Shown here in pieces: positions 52,588 to 60,876 of a stretch of DNA of 64,000 bases. Origin of the DNA: Phaeobacter sp. CECT 5382 (lineage in GTDB: Bacteria > Pseudomonadota > Alphaproteobacteria > Rhodobacterales > Rhodobacteraceae); the NCBI RefSeq assembly GCF_001457775.1, contig NZ_CYSG01000005.1:124001-188000 (forward strand), in the 5' to 3' direction. The notes under the pieces are model-generated. The model was not told the origin of the DNA. It did not search any database and saw only the letters and a program-made list of their open reading frames with translations. The position numbers and the translations under genes were made by a program. Position 1 is the stretch's first letter. Each line of letters starts with the position of its first letter.

Positions 52588-54405
52588 TTATTCCCAGCAG
52601 CTGACCAGAACGGTCATGCCCGTTGCCCGGTGAACCAATGCCTGGTTGGGCAGGGCGGTGCCGCCGGTCTGGTTTTGGGGCGTCACTCCTGCGGCCTCCA
52701 GCGCGCTGCGCAGGGCGGCGGCATTGACCGCAAAGCTGACGCCTGCGGGCAGTTGCTTGCCTTTGATTTCCTGTGGCAACAACATGCCCAGAACTGCACC
52801 GGTGCTATCAACGACAGGACCGCCTGCATCGCCAGGCTGGGCTGCCAGTTCCAGACGGGCGATGCCGGTATTGCCGTCTAGGTTTTTAACATCCGCCAAT
52901 TTGCCCCAGGTCAGGCTGGGGGCACCCAGAACGCCTTCGTAGGAGAAGCCGGAGACGGCGATTTCGGACTGCAGGCGCGGGCTTTGCGCGCTGAGTTCGG
53001 CCACCGCCATCGGTGCCAGATCCTGGGTGGGGCGCAGGATTGCCATGCCGTTTTCGACGTCATTGGCTGCAATTTCAGCGGCGTAGCCATGATCCAGAGT
53101 GATGCGGGTGCAGCCCTGCACCACGTCCGAAGTGGTGATGACAACGCCATCAGCGCTGACAAAAAAGCCAGAGCGCGACATCCGGGGTTTGCGAATCTCA
53201 AGCCCCGAGACGAGATCGATATCCTGCTGGATATCGGCACCGGCCGCATCATCCAGCACGCCGTCCTGGCGTTCAAAGCTGGCCTGCATGGCAGCCAGCA
53301 CACGGGCGCGGCGGGCCTCGTCTCCGGCAGGCCAGATCAGGGTGAAGCCTTTGATCTCGCCGTTTTTCAGGCTGGCCTGGGTAAAGGAGGTGATGTTCCC
53401 ATTGCGCCCCTCAAGGGTGAAGCTGTTGCCTTTGCGTTCGCGTGGCCCTTCCAGCGGCACGATCTCCAGCGTCTGCATGATGTCATACAGGCCATACAAT
53501 GTGCTCTTGTCGCCACGCTGGCTGATCAACAGCAGCTGAACGCCCAGATCACCGGTGCTTTCATAATGGGCAAAGGGGGGCTCGTACTTGTCAAAAGCAA
53601 CCTCTTTGGCGGGGATCTCCAAAGAGATGCCGGCCTTGGCGTCGCTGATGCGGCGCATGCCGACGGAAATCAGCGGTGCGTTATAGTCGTCCAGCAGAAC
53701 TTTGCGCTGGGCTGTGGTCAGCACGCCAGTGACCTCATAGCCTTTGGACAGCTGCCAGTCGGACATCGAACCGCGTGTGCCACGGCCAAATGCGCCATCA
53801 ATCGCGGCGTTGTAGAACCCGGCAGCCTTGAGTGCGATCTGCAGATCCTGGCGCTCGGCGCGCGACAACAGCCGCTCAGAGCGGCGCGCCTCGGCGGGGC
53901 TTTCATCCGGAAGAGTTGTTTCGGGCAGTGTGACTGCTGGCTCAGCGGCTTCCTGGGCAACGATGACCGGTTCCGCTGCGCTGGGGGCTGCGGGTTGCGC
54001 AGGGGCTGGCGACTGGGTGGCTGGCTGGGTGGCCGACTGAGTGGCTTGGGCTGCATCGGCGCCCAAAGGATAGAACTGGCTACGCAGATTGGCGGGCAGG
54101 GCGATGAAGCTGTCCCGTGGTATCTGATTTTCCCCCTGATAGACCTGCAAGACGCGATCGGCATCTTCGCGAGTATAGGGGCCGATCAGAACTCCGTACC
54201 ATCCGCCACCCAGGGCAAAACCGGCCACGTCGGGCAGGCGGGCGGCGAAGTCTTGGGCCTCTTGCTGGGCTGTGGCCAGCGAGGGGCGGGCGGCGATCTG
54301 AATCCAGACCGTTTCTTGTGCGTTTTGCTGCGCCTGTGCGGGCGTCGTCAAAACAAAGGCAAGCGCATTGAGCGACAAGACCAATGCGGCAATTACTTTT
54401 TTCAT
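52588..54405 (-). CDS. SPOR / peptidoglycan-binding protein with inactive trypsin-like domain
   Basis: A 605-residue secreted protein. A signal peptide (LVLSLNALAFVLTTPAQA) is followed by a SPOR-like domain (~32-115; TVWIQIAARPSLATAQQEAQ), a Gln/Pro/Ala linker, a peptidoglycan-binding domain (~180-240; LKAAGFYNAAIDGAFGRGTR), a middle domain and a C-terminal trypsin-like fold (~405-575). In that fold the catalytic set is replaced: His by Asp427 (TTSDVV), Asp by Gly453 (ENGMAIL) and Ser by Ala527 (GDAGGP). It should therefore be a non-catalytic protease fold, perhaps a wall-bound binding or sensing protein. The ATG at 54403-54405 is chosen; upstream open frame is not conserved-looking. It diverges from glyQ. 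Confidence 0.82.
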   Translation of the reverse strand: MKKVIAALVLSLNALAFVLTTPAQAQQNAQETVWIQIAARPSLATAQQEAQDFAARLPDVAGFALGGGWYGVLIGPYTREDADRVLQVYQGENQIPRDSFIALPANLRSQFYPLGADAAQATQSATQPATQSPAPAQPAAPSAAEPVIVAQEAAEPAVTLPETTLPDESPAEARRSERLLSRAERQDLQIALKAAGFYNAAIDGAFGRGTRGSMSDWQLSKGYEVTGVLTTAQRKVLLDDYNAPLISVGMRRISDAKAGISLEIPAKEVAFDKYEPPFAHYESTGDLGVQLLLISQRGDKSTLYGLYDIMQTLEIVPLEGPRERKGNSFTLEGRNGNITSFTQASLKNGEIKGFTLIWPAGDEARRARVLAAMQASFERQDGVLDDAAGADIQQDIDLVSGLEIRKPRMSRSGFFVSADGVVITTSDVVQGCTRITLDHGYAAEIAANDVENGMAILRPTQDLAPMAVAELSAQSPRLQSEIAVSGFSYEGVLGAPSLTWGKLADVKNLDGNTGIARLELAAQPGDAGGPVVDSTGAVLGMLLPQEIKGKQLPAGVSFAVNAAALRSALEAAGVTPQNQTGGTALPNQALVHRATGMTVLVSCWE

Positions 54406-54681
54406 TATCAGGACCTCTATCCCGGTAGACTGAATTATTGTCGCGCAGATAAGCATTTTGCGCCCGTAAAGGGAACTCCTCATCAGGGGGGGAATTCCTG
54501 CATTGATGCAGCAATGATGCAGTCATTTGGGGGGATTTCGGATCAGAGGCCAAAAACCAGCCGCCAGCTATAGCTTTCGCACCTGGTTTGGCACGACTAG
54601 CCGTTGACCCTGCCGGGGGGCTTGCATAGGAAGAAAGCTGCATTTGCTGCCCCATTTCACAGCCTAGACGAGGGATTGGAC

Positions 54682-55635
54682 ATGACCCAGACCACTGGAG
54701 CCAAAGCTGGCGAAACCCGGCTCGCGCCGCGTTCGTTTCAGGAGATCATCCTGCGCCTGCAAAGCTACTGGGCAATGAAGGGCTGCGCCATCATGCAGCC
54801 CTACGACATGGAAGTGGGGGCAGGGACCTTTCACCCTGCGACAACCCTGCGCTCGCTCGGCAGCAAGCCCTGGGCCGCGGCCTATGTACAGCCTTCGCGC
54901 CGACCGACGGATGGGCGCTATGGTGAAAACCCCAATCGCTTGCAGCACTACTACCAGTTTCAGGCGCTGATCAAACCCAGCCCGCCCAATCTGCAGGAGC
55001 TGTATCTGGGCAGTCTCGAGGCCATTGGCGTCGATATGGACATGCACGACATTCGCTTTGTCGAGGACGACTGGGAAAGCCCGACACTGGGTGCCTGGGG
55101 TCTCGGCTGGGAGGTCTGGTGCGACGGCATGGAAGTCAGCCAGTTCACCTATTTCCAGCAGGTCGGAGGCCATGACTGCCACCCGGTCTCGGGTGAGCTG
55201 ACCTATGGTCTGGAGCGTCTGGCGATGTATGTGCTGGGGGTCGATCACGTGATGGACATGCCCTTCAATGACCCGGATGCGCCAATCCCGCTGACCTATG
55301 GCGATGTCTTCAAGCAGACCGAAGAAGAATATGCCCGCTGGAATTTCGATGTCGCCGACACCGAGGTGCTTCTGCGCCACTTTGAAGAAGCCGAGGCAGA
55401 GTGTGCCACGATTCTAGCGCAGGAACATGACGATCCCAAGACTGGAAAACGCATCATCATGGCGCATCCTGCCTATGACCAGTGCATCAAGGCCAGCCAT
55501 ATCTTCAACCTGCTGGATGCTCGTGGCGTGATCTCGGTCACTGAACGCCAGGCCTATATCGGTCGGGTGCGCAATCTGGCCAAACAATGCGCTGATGCTT
55601 TTGTGCAGACCGCAGCTGGAGGTCAGGCTGCGTGA
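54682..55635 (+). CDS. glyQ: Glycine--tRNA ligase alpha subunit
   Basis: The alpha subunit of the alpha2-beta2 bacterial glycyl-tRNA synthetase, which holds the aminoacylation active site; 317 residues. [47 protein letters not shown]-like sequence, [19 protein letters not shown] and [15 protein letters not shown] are characteristic. The frame is open from 54604, but the ATG at 54682 after GAGGGATTGG gives the family's start. Its last 13 bases overlap the convergent marC gene. The beta subunit (glyS) is 2.7 kb downstream. Confidence 0.96.
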   Translation: MTQTTGAKAGETRLAPRSFQEIILRLQSYWAMKGCAIMQPYDMEVGAGTFHPATTLRSLGSKPWAAAYVQPSRRPTDGRYGENPNRLQHYYQFQALIKPSPPNLQELYLGSLEAIGVDMDMHDIRFVEDDWESPTLGAWGLGWEVWCDGMEVSQFTYFQQVGGHDCHPVSGELTYGLERLAMYVLGVDHVMDMPFNDPDAPIPLTYGDVFKQTEEEYARWNFDVADTEVLLRHFEEAEAECATILAQEHDDPKTGKRIIMAHPAYDQCIKASHIFNLLDARGVISVTERQAYIGRVRNLAKQCADAFVQTAAGGQAA

Positions 55636-56345
55636 GCGCCCCCGGTCAGATCTGCCATTCCGGTCAGATCTGCCATTCTGGCCAAATTCGTCATTCCGGG
55701 CAGATTTGCCTGATTAGCCAGTCCTGGCAGCAAGGCCGTTACTCCGGCGGCAATCATCCCCACGGCGATTGCAAGCAGTATCATGCCCATAATTCGGGTC
55801 ATGATAGTGCGCATGGTGGTTGTCATAACACGACCGATGTCGCCGGCAAAAAACAGGACCGGGCCAAGAATGGCCAGGACCGCAGCCACACAGACCGTAT
55901 ATCCAAGCCAGTCTGTGGGGGTATGGGCCTTGTGTGCGAACAAGATCAGCGTTGTCATGGTGCCCGGCCCCACCAGCATTGGAAAGGTCATCGGGTAAAA
56001 GGCAATGCTCTGGGCGTCGCCATGGGCTGCCTTTTCCGAAGCCGTCCCGTGGTGGGCCGAGCTTTCTTTTCCATTGAGCATCGAAAACCCGATCTGCATC
56101 AGAACCAGCCCGCCTGCCACGCGAAAGGCATCGATGGAAATGTCAAAAAAGCTGAGAATGGCGGAGCCGGCAGCGGCCACGATGAGGCAAGTCACAGCGG
56201 TATAGACCAGGGCACTGATGGCCGTCCGTCGTTGCGCCGCCCGATCAAGATCGTTTGTGAGGCCCAAAAAGACCGGCAGGTTCACAAAGGGGTTCATGAC
56301 GGCAAACAACGCTCCGAACATGGTTATGGCGAAATGCAGTTCCAT
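55623..56345 (-). CDS. MarC family membrane protein
   Basis: A 240-residue protein with six membrane helices. [21 protein letters not shown] and [22 protein letters not shown] are MarC family sequence; the function of MarC proteins is still unclear and a link to antibiotic resistance is not supported. Its C-terminus is unusual: hexapeptides [18 protein letters not shown] and GMADLT come from an 18-bp tandem repeat (55644-55715). The stop overlaps the 3' end of glyQ by 13 bases. Confidence 0.9.
   Translation of the reverse strand: MELHFAITMFGALFAVMNPFVNLPVFLGLTNDLDRAAQRRTAISALVYTAVTCLIVAAAGSAILSFFDISIDAFRVAGGLVLMQIGFSMLNGKESSAHHGTASEKAAHGDAQSIAFYPMTFPMLVGPGTMTTLILFAHKAHTPTDWLGYTVCVAAVLAILGPVLFFAGDIGRVMTTTMRTIMTRIMGMILLAIAVGMIAAGVTALLPGLANQANLPGMTNLARMADLTGMADLTGGAHAA
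55644..55715. repeat. Four imperfect 18-bp tandem repeats in the end of marC
   Basis: Units 1 and 2 (55644-55661, 55662-55679) are GGTCAGATCTGCCATTC plus C or T. Unit 3 (55680-55697) and unit 4 (55698-55715) are diverged copies. In marC they encode four hexapeptides. They lie just after the glyQ stop. Confidence 0.85.
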
Positions 56346-56439
56346 AAGACGCCTCGGTTGTTTCTGATCTCTATCCCTCATACAGAGACCGAGACGGGTT
56401 TGGCTACATCAAGAATATTCCAAAATCAGGACCACGTGC

Positions 56440-56967
56440 ATGTTGGGTAAATTCCTTACGATCATTCTGCTGATCTCCGGCTTGGCGGCTGGGGTCGCAA
56501 TGTATTATTTTCAGGTTTATGGGTTTTACGACGAGGTCACGCCGCGGCCTGGGCGGGATGTGGTGCTGACACCGTTGGATGGCAGCGCGCCGCAGCCGAT
56601 AGAGTATTCGGAGTTTCGCGCCATCGATGCAGACAGCTCGCCGATCCGGTATCGCGCATGTTTCACCACCACGCAAAGCCGTGAAGAATTGGCGCAGCTG
56701 TATCAGCAGGCCACGCAAAAGCATCCGCGCAACGCGCCGGGTTGGTTTGACTGCTTTGATGCCGATGCTCTGGGTGAAGCCCTGGCAGATGGTAGTGCCA
56801 CCGCCTTTGTGTCGGTCAAAGACCTGATCTATGGTGTCGACCGCATCGTCGCAGTCACCGACAAAGGCCAGGGTTTTGTCTGGCATGAATTCAACGAATG
56901 TGGTCGCAAGGCCTATAATGGTCATGCGGTCGGCCCGAACTGCCCGCCACGCCCCGAAGCCAACTGA
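56440..56967 (+). CDS. DUF6446-type membrane-anchored protein
   Basis: A 175-residue protein with one N-terminal membrane helix (FLTIILLISGLAAGVAMYYF) and a periplasmic part containing RYRACFTTTQSREELAQLYQ, WFDCFDADALGEAL and FNECGRKAYNGHAVGPNCPP. The four cysteines (ACF, DCF, ECG, NCP) could form two disulfides. This small family, which I recall as DUF6446, lies between glyQ and glyS in many Rhodobacteraceae; the name is a memory-based assignment. No activity is known. Confidence 0.65.
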   Translation: MLGKFLTIILLISGLAAGVAMYYFQVYGFYDEVTPRPGRDVVLTPLDGSAPQPIEYSEFRAIDADSSPIRYRACFTTTQSREELAQLYQQATQKHPRNAPGWFDCFDADALGEALADGSATAFVSVKDLIYGVDRIVAVTDKGQGFVWHEFNECGRKAYNGHAVGPNCPPRPEAN

Positions 56968-57078
56968 TTATAACGCGGGTGATCCGCGCCGCGCAAAGTC
57001 CCTGCCGCAAAGATCACTCCGATGACGCCACGCCTGCATCCGCAGGCAGGAACCAACAGCCAAGGACAAGACGACCCG

Positions 57079-58287
57079 ATGGATGTCGCGATCACCATTC
57101 CGGATTTCATATCGGTCACGCTGGGCTTTGCGGTCTTTTTGCTGGGGGCCATGCTGAATGACAGGCTTGCGGTGCTACGGCGGTTCAATATCCCGGAGCC
57201 GGTCACAGGCGGATTGGCAATCGCGGCTGTGGTGATGCTGATCTATCACCTGTCCGGCTGGCAGATCGGTTTTGAGATGAATAGCCGCAACGCATTGTTG
57301 GTGTTCTTTTTCGCAGCCATTGGCCTGAATGCGCGCCTTTCGGATCTCGTGGCCGGGGGCAAGCCGCTGGCGATCCTGCTGGTGCTGACGTTTCTGACTA
57401 TTCTTGCGCAGAATGTGATCGGGGCCGCAGGGGCGGTTCTGTTTGGCTATTCGGCCAAGGCGGGCGTTTTGTTTGGCTCGGCTTCGCTGATCGGCGGTCA
57501 TGGTACCGCAATTGCCTGGGCGCCCAATGTCGCAGAGGCGACGGGCCTTGCGTCTGCATCTGAGCTGGGCGTGGCTGTGGCGACGCTGGGGCTGGTGCTG
57601 GCCGCGCTCATTGGCGGGCCGATTGCGCGGGCGCTGGTCAATCGACACGCATTGGTTCCGGATCGCCCGGAGGAAGAACATACAGTTGGCGTGGCCCATG
57701 ATGAGGCGGCAACTGCCAAAATCGACCATCATGGGCTGATCCGCGTCATGCTCTATCTCAACCTGGCGGTTATCCTGGGCTATGCGCTGCATGCCTTGTC
57801 AGAACTGGCCGGTCTGAAACTGCCGCTGTTTGTGCCTTGTCTGGTGGCAGGTATTGCGCTTGCCAATCTGCGGGGGCTAGTTGCGCCCAAGGCTCCGCCG
57901 GTTGCACGGACCCCGGCGCTGGCTTTGGTGTCGGAATTTTGCCTTGGCATTTTTCTTGCCATGTCGCTGATGAGCCTGCAGCTCTGGACGATTGCCGATC
58001 TCGGCCTGACAATCGTTGTGATCATGCTGGCGCAGACGCTGTTTGCGGTCGCGTTTGTGCTTTTTGTGCTGTTCCCGCTTTTGGGCCGCAATTACCGCGC
58101 TGCTGTGCTGGCTGCGGGTTTTGGCGGCTTTGCTCTGGGCGCGACACCCACTGCCATTGCAAATATGACCGCTGTAACCAAACGCTATGGGCCCTCGCCT
58201 ATTGCCTTTGTGGTACTGCCCCTTGTATCCGCCTTCTTTGTAGATATCGCCAATGCGATCGTCATCCAGGCGATTGTGAACTTCTGA
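57079..58287 (+). CDS. gltS: Sodium/glutamate symporter
   Basis: A 402-residue GltS-type carrier with ten to twelve helices. PVTGGLAIAAVVMLIYHLSGW, FFFAAIGLNARLSDLVAGGKPLA, GGHGTAIAW with the Gly-rich pore motif, and the second-repeat AAGFGGFALGATPTAIANM are typical of the ESS family. It takes up glutamate with sodium. The ATG at 57079 follows CAAGGACAAG; the open frame continues 19 codons upstream but without support. It lies between glyQ and glyS, ten bases before glyS, so it may be co-transcribed with it. Confidence 0.93.
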   Translation: MDVAITIPDFISVTLGFAVFLLGAMLNDRLAVLRRFNIPEPVTGGLAIAAVVMLIYHLSGWQIGFEMNSRNALLVFFFAAIGLNARLSDLVAGGKPLAILLVLTFLTILAQNVIGAAGAVLFGYSAKAGVLFGSASLIGGHGTAIAWAPNVAEATGLASASELGVAVATLGLVLAALIGGPIARALVNRHALVPDRPEEEHTVGVAHDEAATAKIDHHGLIRVMLYLNLAVILGYALHALSELAGLKLPLFVPCLVAGIALANLRGLVAPKAPPVARTPALALVSEFCLGIFLAMSLMSLQLWTIADLGLTIVVIMLAQTLFAVAFVLFVLFPLLGRNYRAAVLAAGFGGFALGATPTAIANMTAVTKRYGPSPIAFVVLPLVSAFFVDIANAIVIQAIVNF

Positions 58288-58296
58288 GGATCTCTG

Positions 58297-60522
58297 ATGC
58301 CCGACCTGCTGATTGAACTGTTTTCCGAAGAAATCCCGGCCCGCATGCAGGCGCGTGCAGCCGAGGATCTGAAAAAACGCATGACGGATGGTTTGGTCGA
58401 GGCGGGTCTCACCTATGGCGGTGCCGCTGCCTTTTCAACTCCGCGCCGTCTGACGCTGGCGCTGGAGGATCTGCTGGCTGAAAGCCCCACCATCCGTGAA
58501 GAGCGCAAAGGTCCAAAAGTTGGCGCGCCGGACAAGGCGGTCGAAGGCTTTTTGCGCGGCGCCGGGATTGCCCGTGATCAGCTGGAAGAACGCGACACCC
58601 CAAAGGGTGCGATCTATTTCGCCACCATCGAAAAGGCCGGGCGCCCCGCCGCCGCGATCATCGCCGAGGTGCTGGAAGCCACCATTCGCAACTTCCCCTG
58701 GCCCAAATCCATGCGCTGGGGCACGGGCTCTTTGCGCTGGGTACGGCCGTTGCATTCGATCCTCTGCGTGTTGAGCGATGAAAACGGGACCGAAGTGGTG
58801 CCGCTGGATATTGACGGGATCGCGACAGGCAACACCACACGCGGGCATCGTTTTATGGCACCAAGTGAAATCACCGTCAGTGGTTTCGAAGACTACGCAG
58901 CCAAGCTGAAACGCGCCCATGTGGTGCTGGATCCGGCAGAGCGGAGCCAGGCGATCTGGCAGGAGGCGAGCAATCAGGCCTTTGCCCGCGGATTGGAGCT
59001 GGTCGAAGACAAGGCGCTACTGGCCGAGGTGGCGGGGCTGGTCGAATGGCCGGTGGTTTTGCTGGGCGATATCGATGCGCAATTCCTGGAACTGCCACCA
59101 GAGGTGCTGCAGACCAGCATGCGAGAGCATCAGAAATTCTTTTCGGTGAAAAACCCCAAGACAGGCCGTATTGAGGGCTTTGTCACCGTGGCCAACCGTG
59201 AGACATCGGATCACGGCAAAACCATCCTTGCGGGCAACCAAAAGGTGCTGAGCGCCCGTCTAGCGGATGCCAAGTTCTTCTGGGAAAACGATCTGCGGGT
59301 GGCAAAATCGGAAACCGGCATGGAAGCCTGGACTGCGCAGTTGTCGAATGTGACCTTCCACAACAAGCTGGGAACGCAAGCGGCACGCATAGACCGGATC
59401 GCCGCCTTGGCGCGTGAAATTGCGCCTTCCGTCGGCGCTGATGCGGATCTGGCCGACCAAGCCGCCCGGGTGGCCAAGGCGGATCTGAGCTCTGAAATGG
59501 TTTATGAATTCCCCGAGTTGCAGGGGTTGATGGGGCGCTACTACGCCGAGGCAGCAGGTCTTCCGCAGCAGGTCGCCAATGCCTGTGAAGCACATTATGC
59601 GCCCCAGGGCCCGTCTGATGATGTCCCAACAGAGCCGGTTTCGGTCGCGGTCGCACTGGCGGATAAGCTGGATACCCTGGCTGGGTTCTGGGCGATTGAT
59701 GAAAAGCCTACGGGGTCAAAAGACCCCTTTGCTCTGCGCCGTGCCGCACTGGGTGTGATCCGGCTGGTGCTGGAAAACAAGGCCCGCATGCCGCTGGACC
59801 GGTTCTTTGATGCCCAGTTGCTGCGCGTTGAAAGTGCAACAAATGGGGCGCTGCCGGAAGAACATGTGAGTGCTTTGCTGATGCAGATAGCTGAGCACGG
59901 TGTGTTTGGTGCAGCCTTTAATGCTGTCAAGGATAGCATCAGCGGTCTTCCTGTGACGGCCTTTCTGGATCTGGAAAAAAAGGTGCCGGATACATCCGAC
60001 AACCTGCTGGCTTTCTTTCATGATCGTCTGAAAGTGTTTCTGCGCGATCAGGGCATTCGTCATGATGTGATCGATGCTTGTATCGCGATGGAGGGCAATG
60101 ACGATCTGACCTTGCTGGTGAAACGCGCCCGCGCGCTGGAGGATTTCCTGAAGTCGGAAGATGGTGAAAACCTGCTGCAGGGTTTCAAGCGCGCCAACAA
60201 TATCCTGACCCAGGCCGAAGAAAAGGACGGGGTGGAATACTCCTATGGGGCGGATGTGAAATTCGCCGAAGATGACAGCGAAAGAGATCTGTTTGCAGCG
60301 CTTGCAGCGAGCGAGGGGGCGATCTCCACGGCCATCGAGGCCGAGGATTTCGCTGCCGCCATGGGCGGCATGGCGGCCCTACGGGCACCAGTGGATGCGT
60401 TCTTTGAAGCGGTGCAGGTAAATTCGGACACCGAAATTGTGCGCCGCAACCGTCTGAATCTGTTGAGCCATATCCGCAAGGTCTGTGGTCAAGTCGCGGA
60501 TCTGACCCGTATCGAGGCCTGA
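58297..60522 (+). CDS. glyS: Glycine--tRNA ligase beta subunit
   Basis: The 741-residue beta subunit, which binds tRNA. The N-terminal DLLIELFSEEIPARMQARAAEDL, WPKSMRWGTGSLRWVRPLHS, MREHQKFFSVKNPKTGRIEGFVTV, and the HD-type region DFPELQGLMGRYYA-like sequence are seen. The anticodon-binding region is at the C-terminus. The length is a little above the usual ~690. It partners glyQ, from which it is separated by marC (opposite strand), the DUF6446-type gene and gltS. Confidence 0.96.
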   Translation: MPDLLIELFSEEIPARMQARAAEDLKKRMTDGLVEAGLTYGGAAAFSTPRRLTLALEDLLAESPTIREERKGPKVGAPDKAVEGFLRGAGIARDQLEERDTPKGAIYFATIEKAGRPAAAIIAEVLEATIRNFPWPKSMRWGTGSLRWVRPLHSILCVLSDENGTEVVPLDIDGIATGNTTRGHRFMAPSEITVSGFEDYAAKLKRAHVVLDPAERSQAIWQEASNQAFARGLELVEDKALLAEVAGLVEWPVVLLGDIDAQFLELPPEVLQTSMREHQKFFSVKNPKTGRIEGFVTVANRETSDHGKTILAGNQKVLSARLADAKFFWENDLRVAKSETGMEAWTAQLSNVTFHNKLGTQAARIDRIAALAREIAPSVGADADLADQAARVAKADLSSEMVYEFPELQGLMGRYYAEAAGLPQQVANACEAHYAPQGPSDDVPTEPVSVAVALADKLDTLAGFWAIDEKPTGSKDPFALRRAALGVIRLVLENKARMPLDRFFDAQLLRVESATNGALPEEHVSALLMQIAEHGVFGAAFNAVKDSISGLPVTAFLDLEKKVPDTSDNLLAFFHDRLKVFLRDQGIRHDVIDACIAMEGNDDLTLLVKRARALEDFLKSEDGENLLQGFKRANNILTQAEEKDGVEYSYGADVKFAEDDSERDLFAALAASEGAISTAIEAEDFAAAMGGMAALRAPVDAFFEAVQVNSDTEIVRRNRLNLLSHIRKVCGQVADLTRIEA

Positions 60523-60876
60523 CGGAAGGTCAGATGGTCGCTAGTTTGTAAGGGCTGCGGTGTGACGCGGACCTTTCATTTTGACTGAGGCGTGTTAGAG
60601 GATCAGTTCTGTGCATAAAGGCTGAACCCTGCGCAGGGCTGCTGGCGCGGGCCTTGACCTACACCCGATCCTACACCCGGTCCGAGCGTCCCTCTCAATT
60701 CCCCGGTTCTGAAAGCCCGCTCCAATACCCTCACAGGCTGTTTTAGGGTTCAGGGGATGTGGCTTTGTGACGTGGTTTGGGGATTTTCGGTAGCTGCGCA
60801 GGGCTTGGCTCTTGCGATGTGGCGGCACCTGCTTATGCTGCAGGTGAACGAAAAGGTGCCGCAGTGCAGAAAAACC
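60523..60876. promoter_or_regulatory. Gap between glyS and the dikinase gene
   Basis: A 354-base gap. It holds a 12-bp tandem repeat CCTACACCCGAT / CCTACACCCGGT (60658-60681) and, at 60822-60862, two mutually exclusive hairpins just before the dikinase start. The open frame of the dikinase runs into this gap to 60757, but without an ATG supported by the family. No separate gene is seen. Confidence 0.5.
60822..60862 (+). promoter_or_regulatory. Alternative hairpins before the dikinase gene
   Basis: CACCTGC (60826-60832) pairs perfectly with GCAGGTG (60840-60846), or GCGGCACCT (60822-60830) pairs with AGGTGCCGC (60854-60862). The two stems share bases and exclude each other. The second ends 14 bases before the chosen ATG. 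This could be a switch-like leader. Confidence 0.4.

Noticed and set aside
52984-54573. Plus-strand frame of 529 codons opposite the pseudoprotease gene
   Set aside because: The minus-strand gene has a signal peptide, SPOR and peptidoglycan-binding domains. The plus frame is Gly/Gln/Cys-rich and has no domain or ribosome site.
60658-60681. 12-bp tandem repeat CCTACACCCG(A/G)T considered as a remnant of an att site or tRNA 3' end
   Set aside because: No tRNA, integrase or matching distant copy is seen; two units alone do not support an attachment site.
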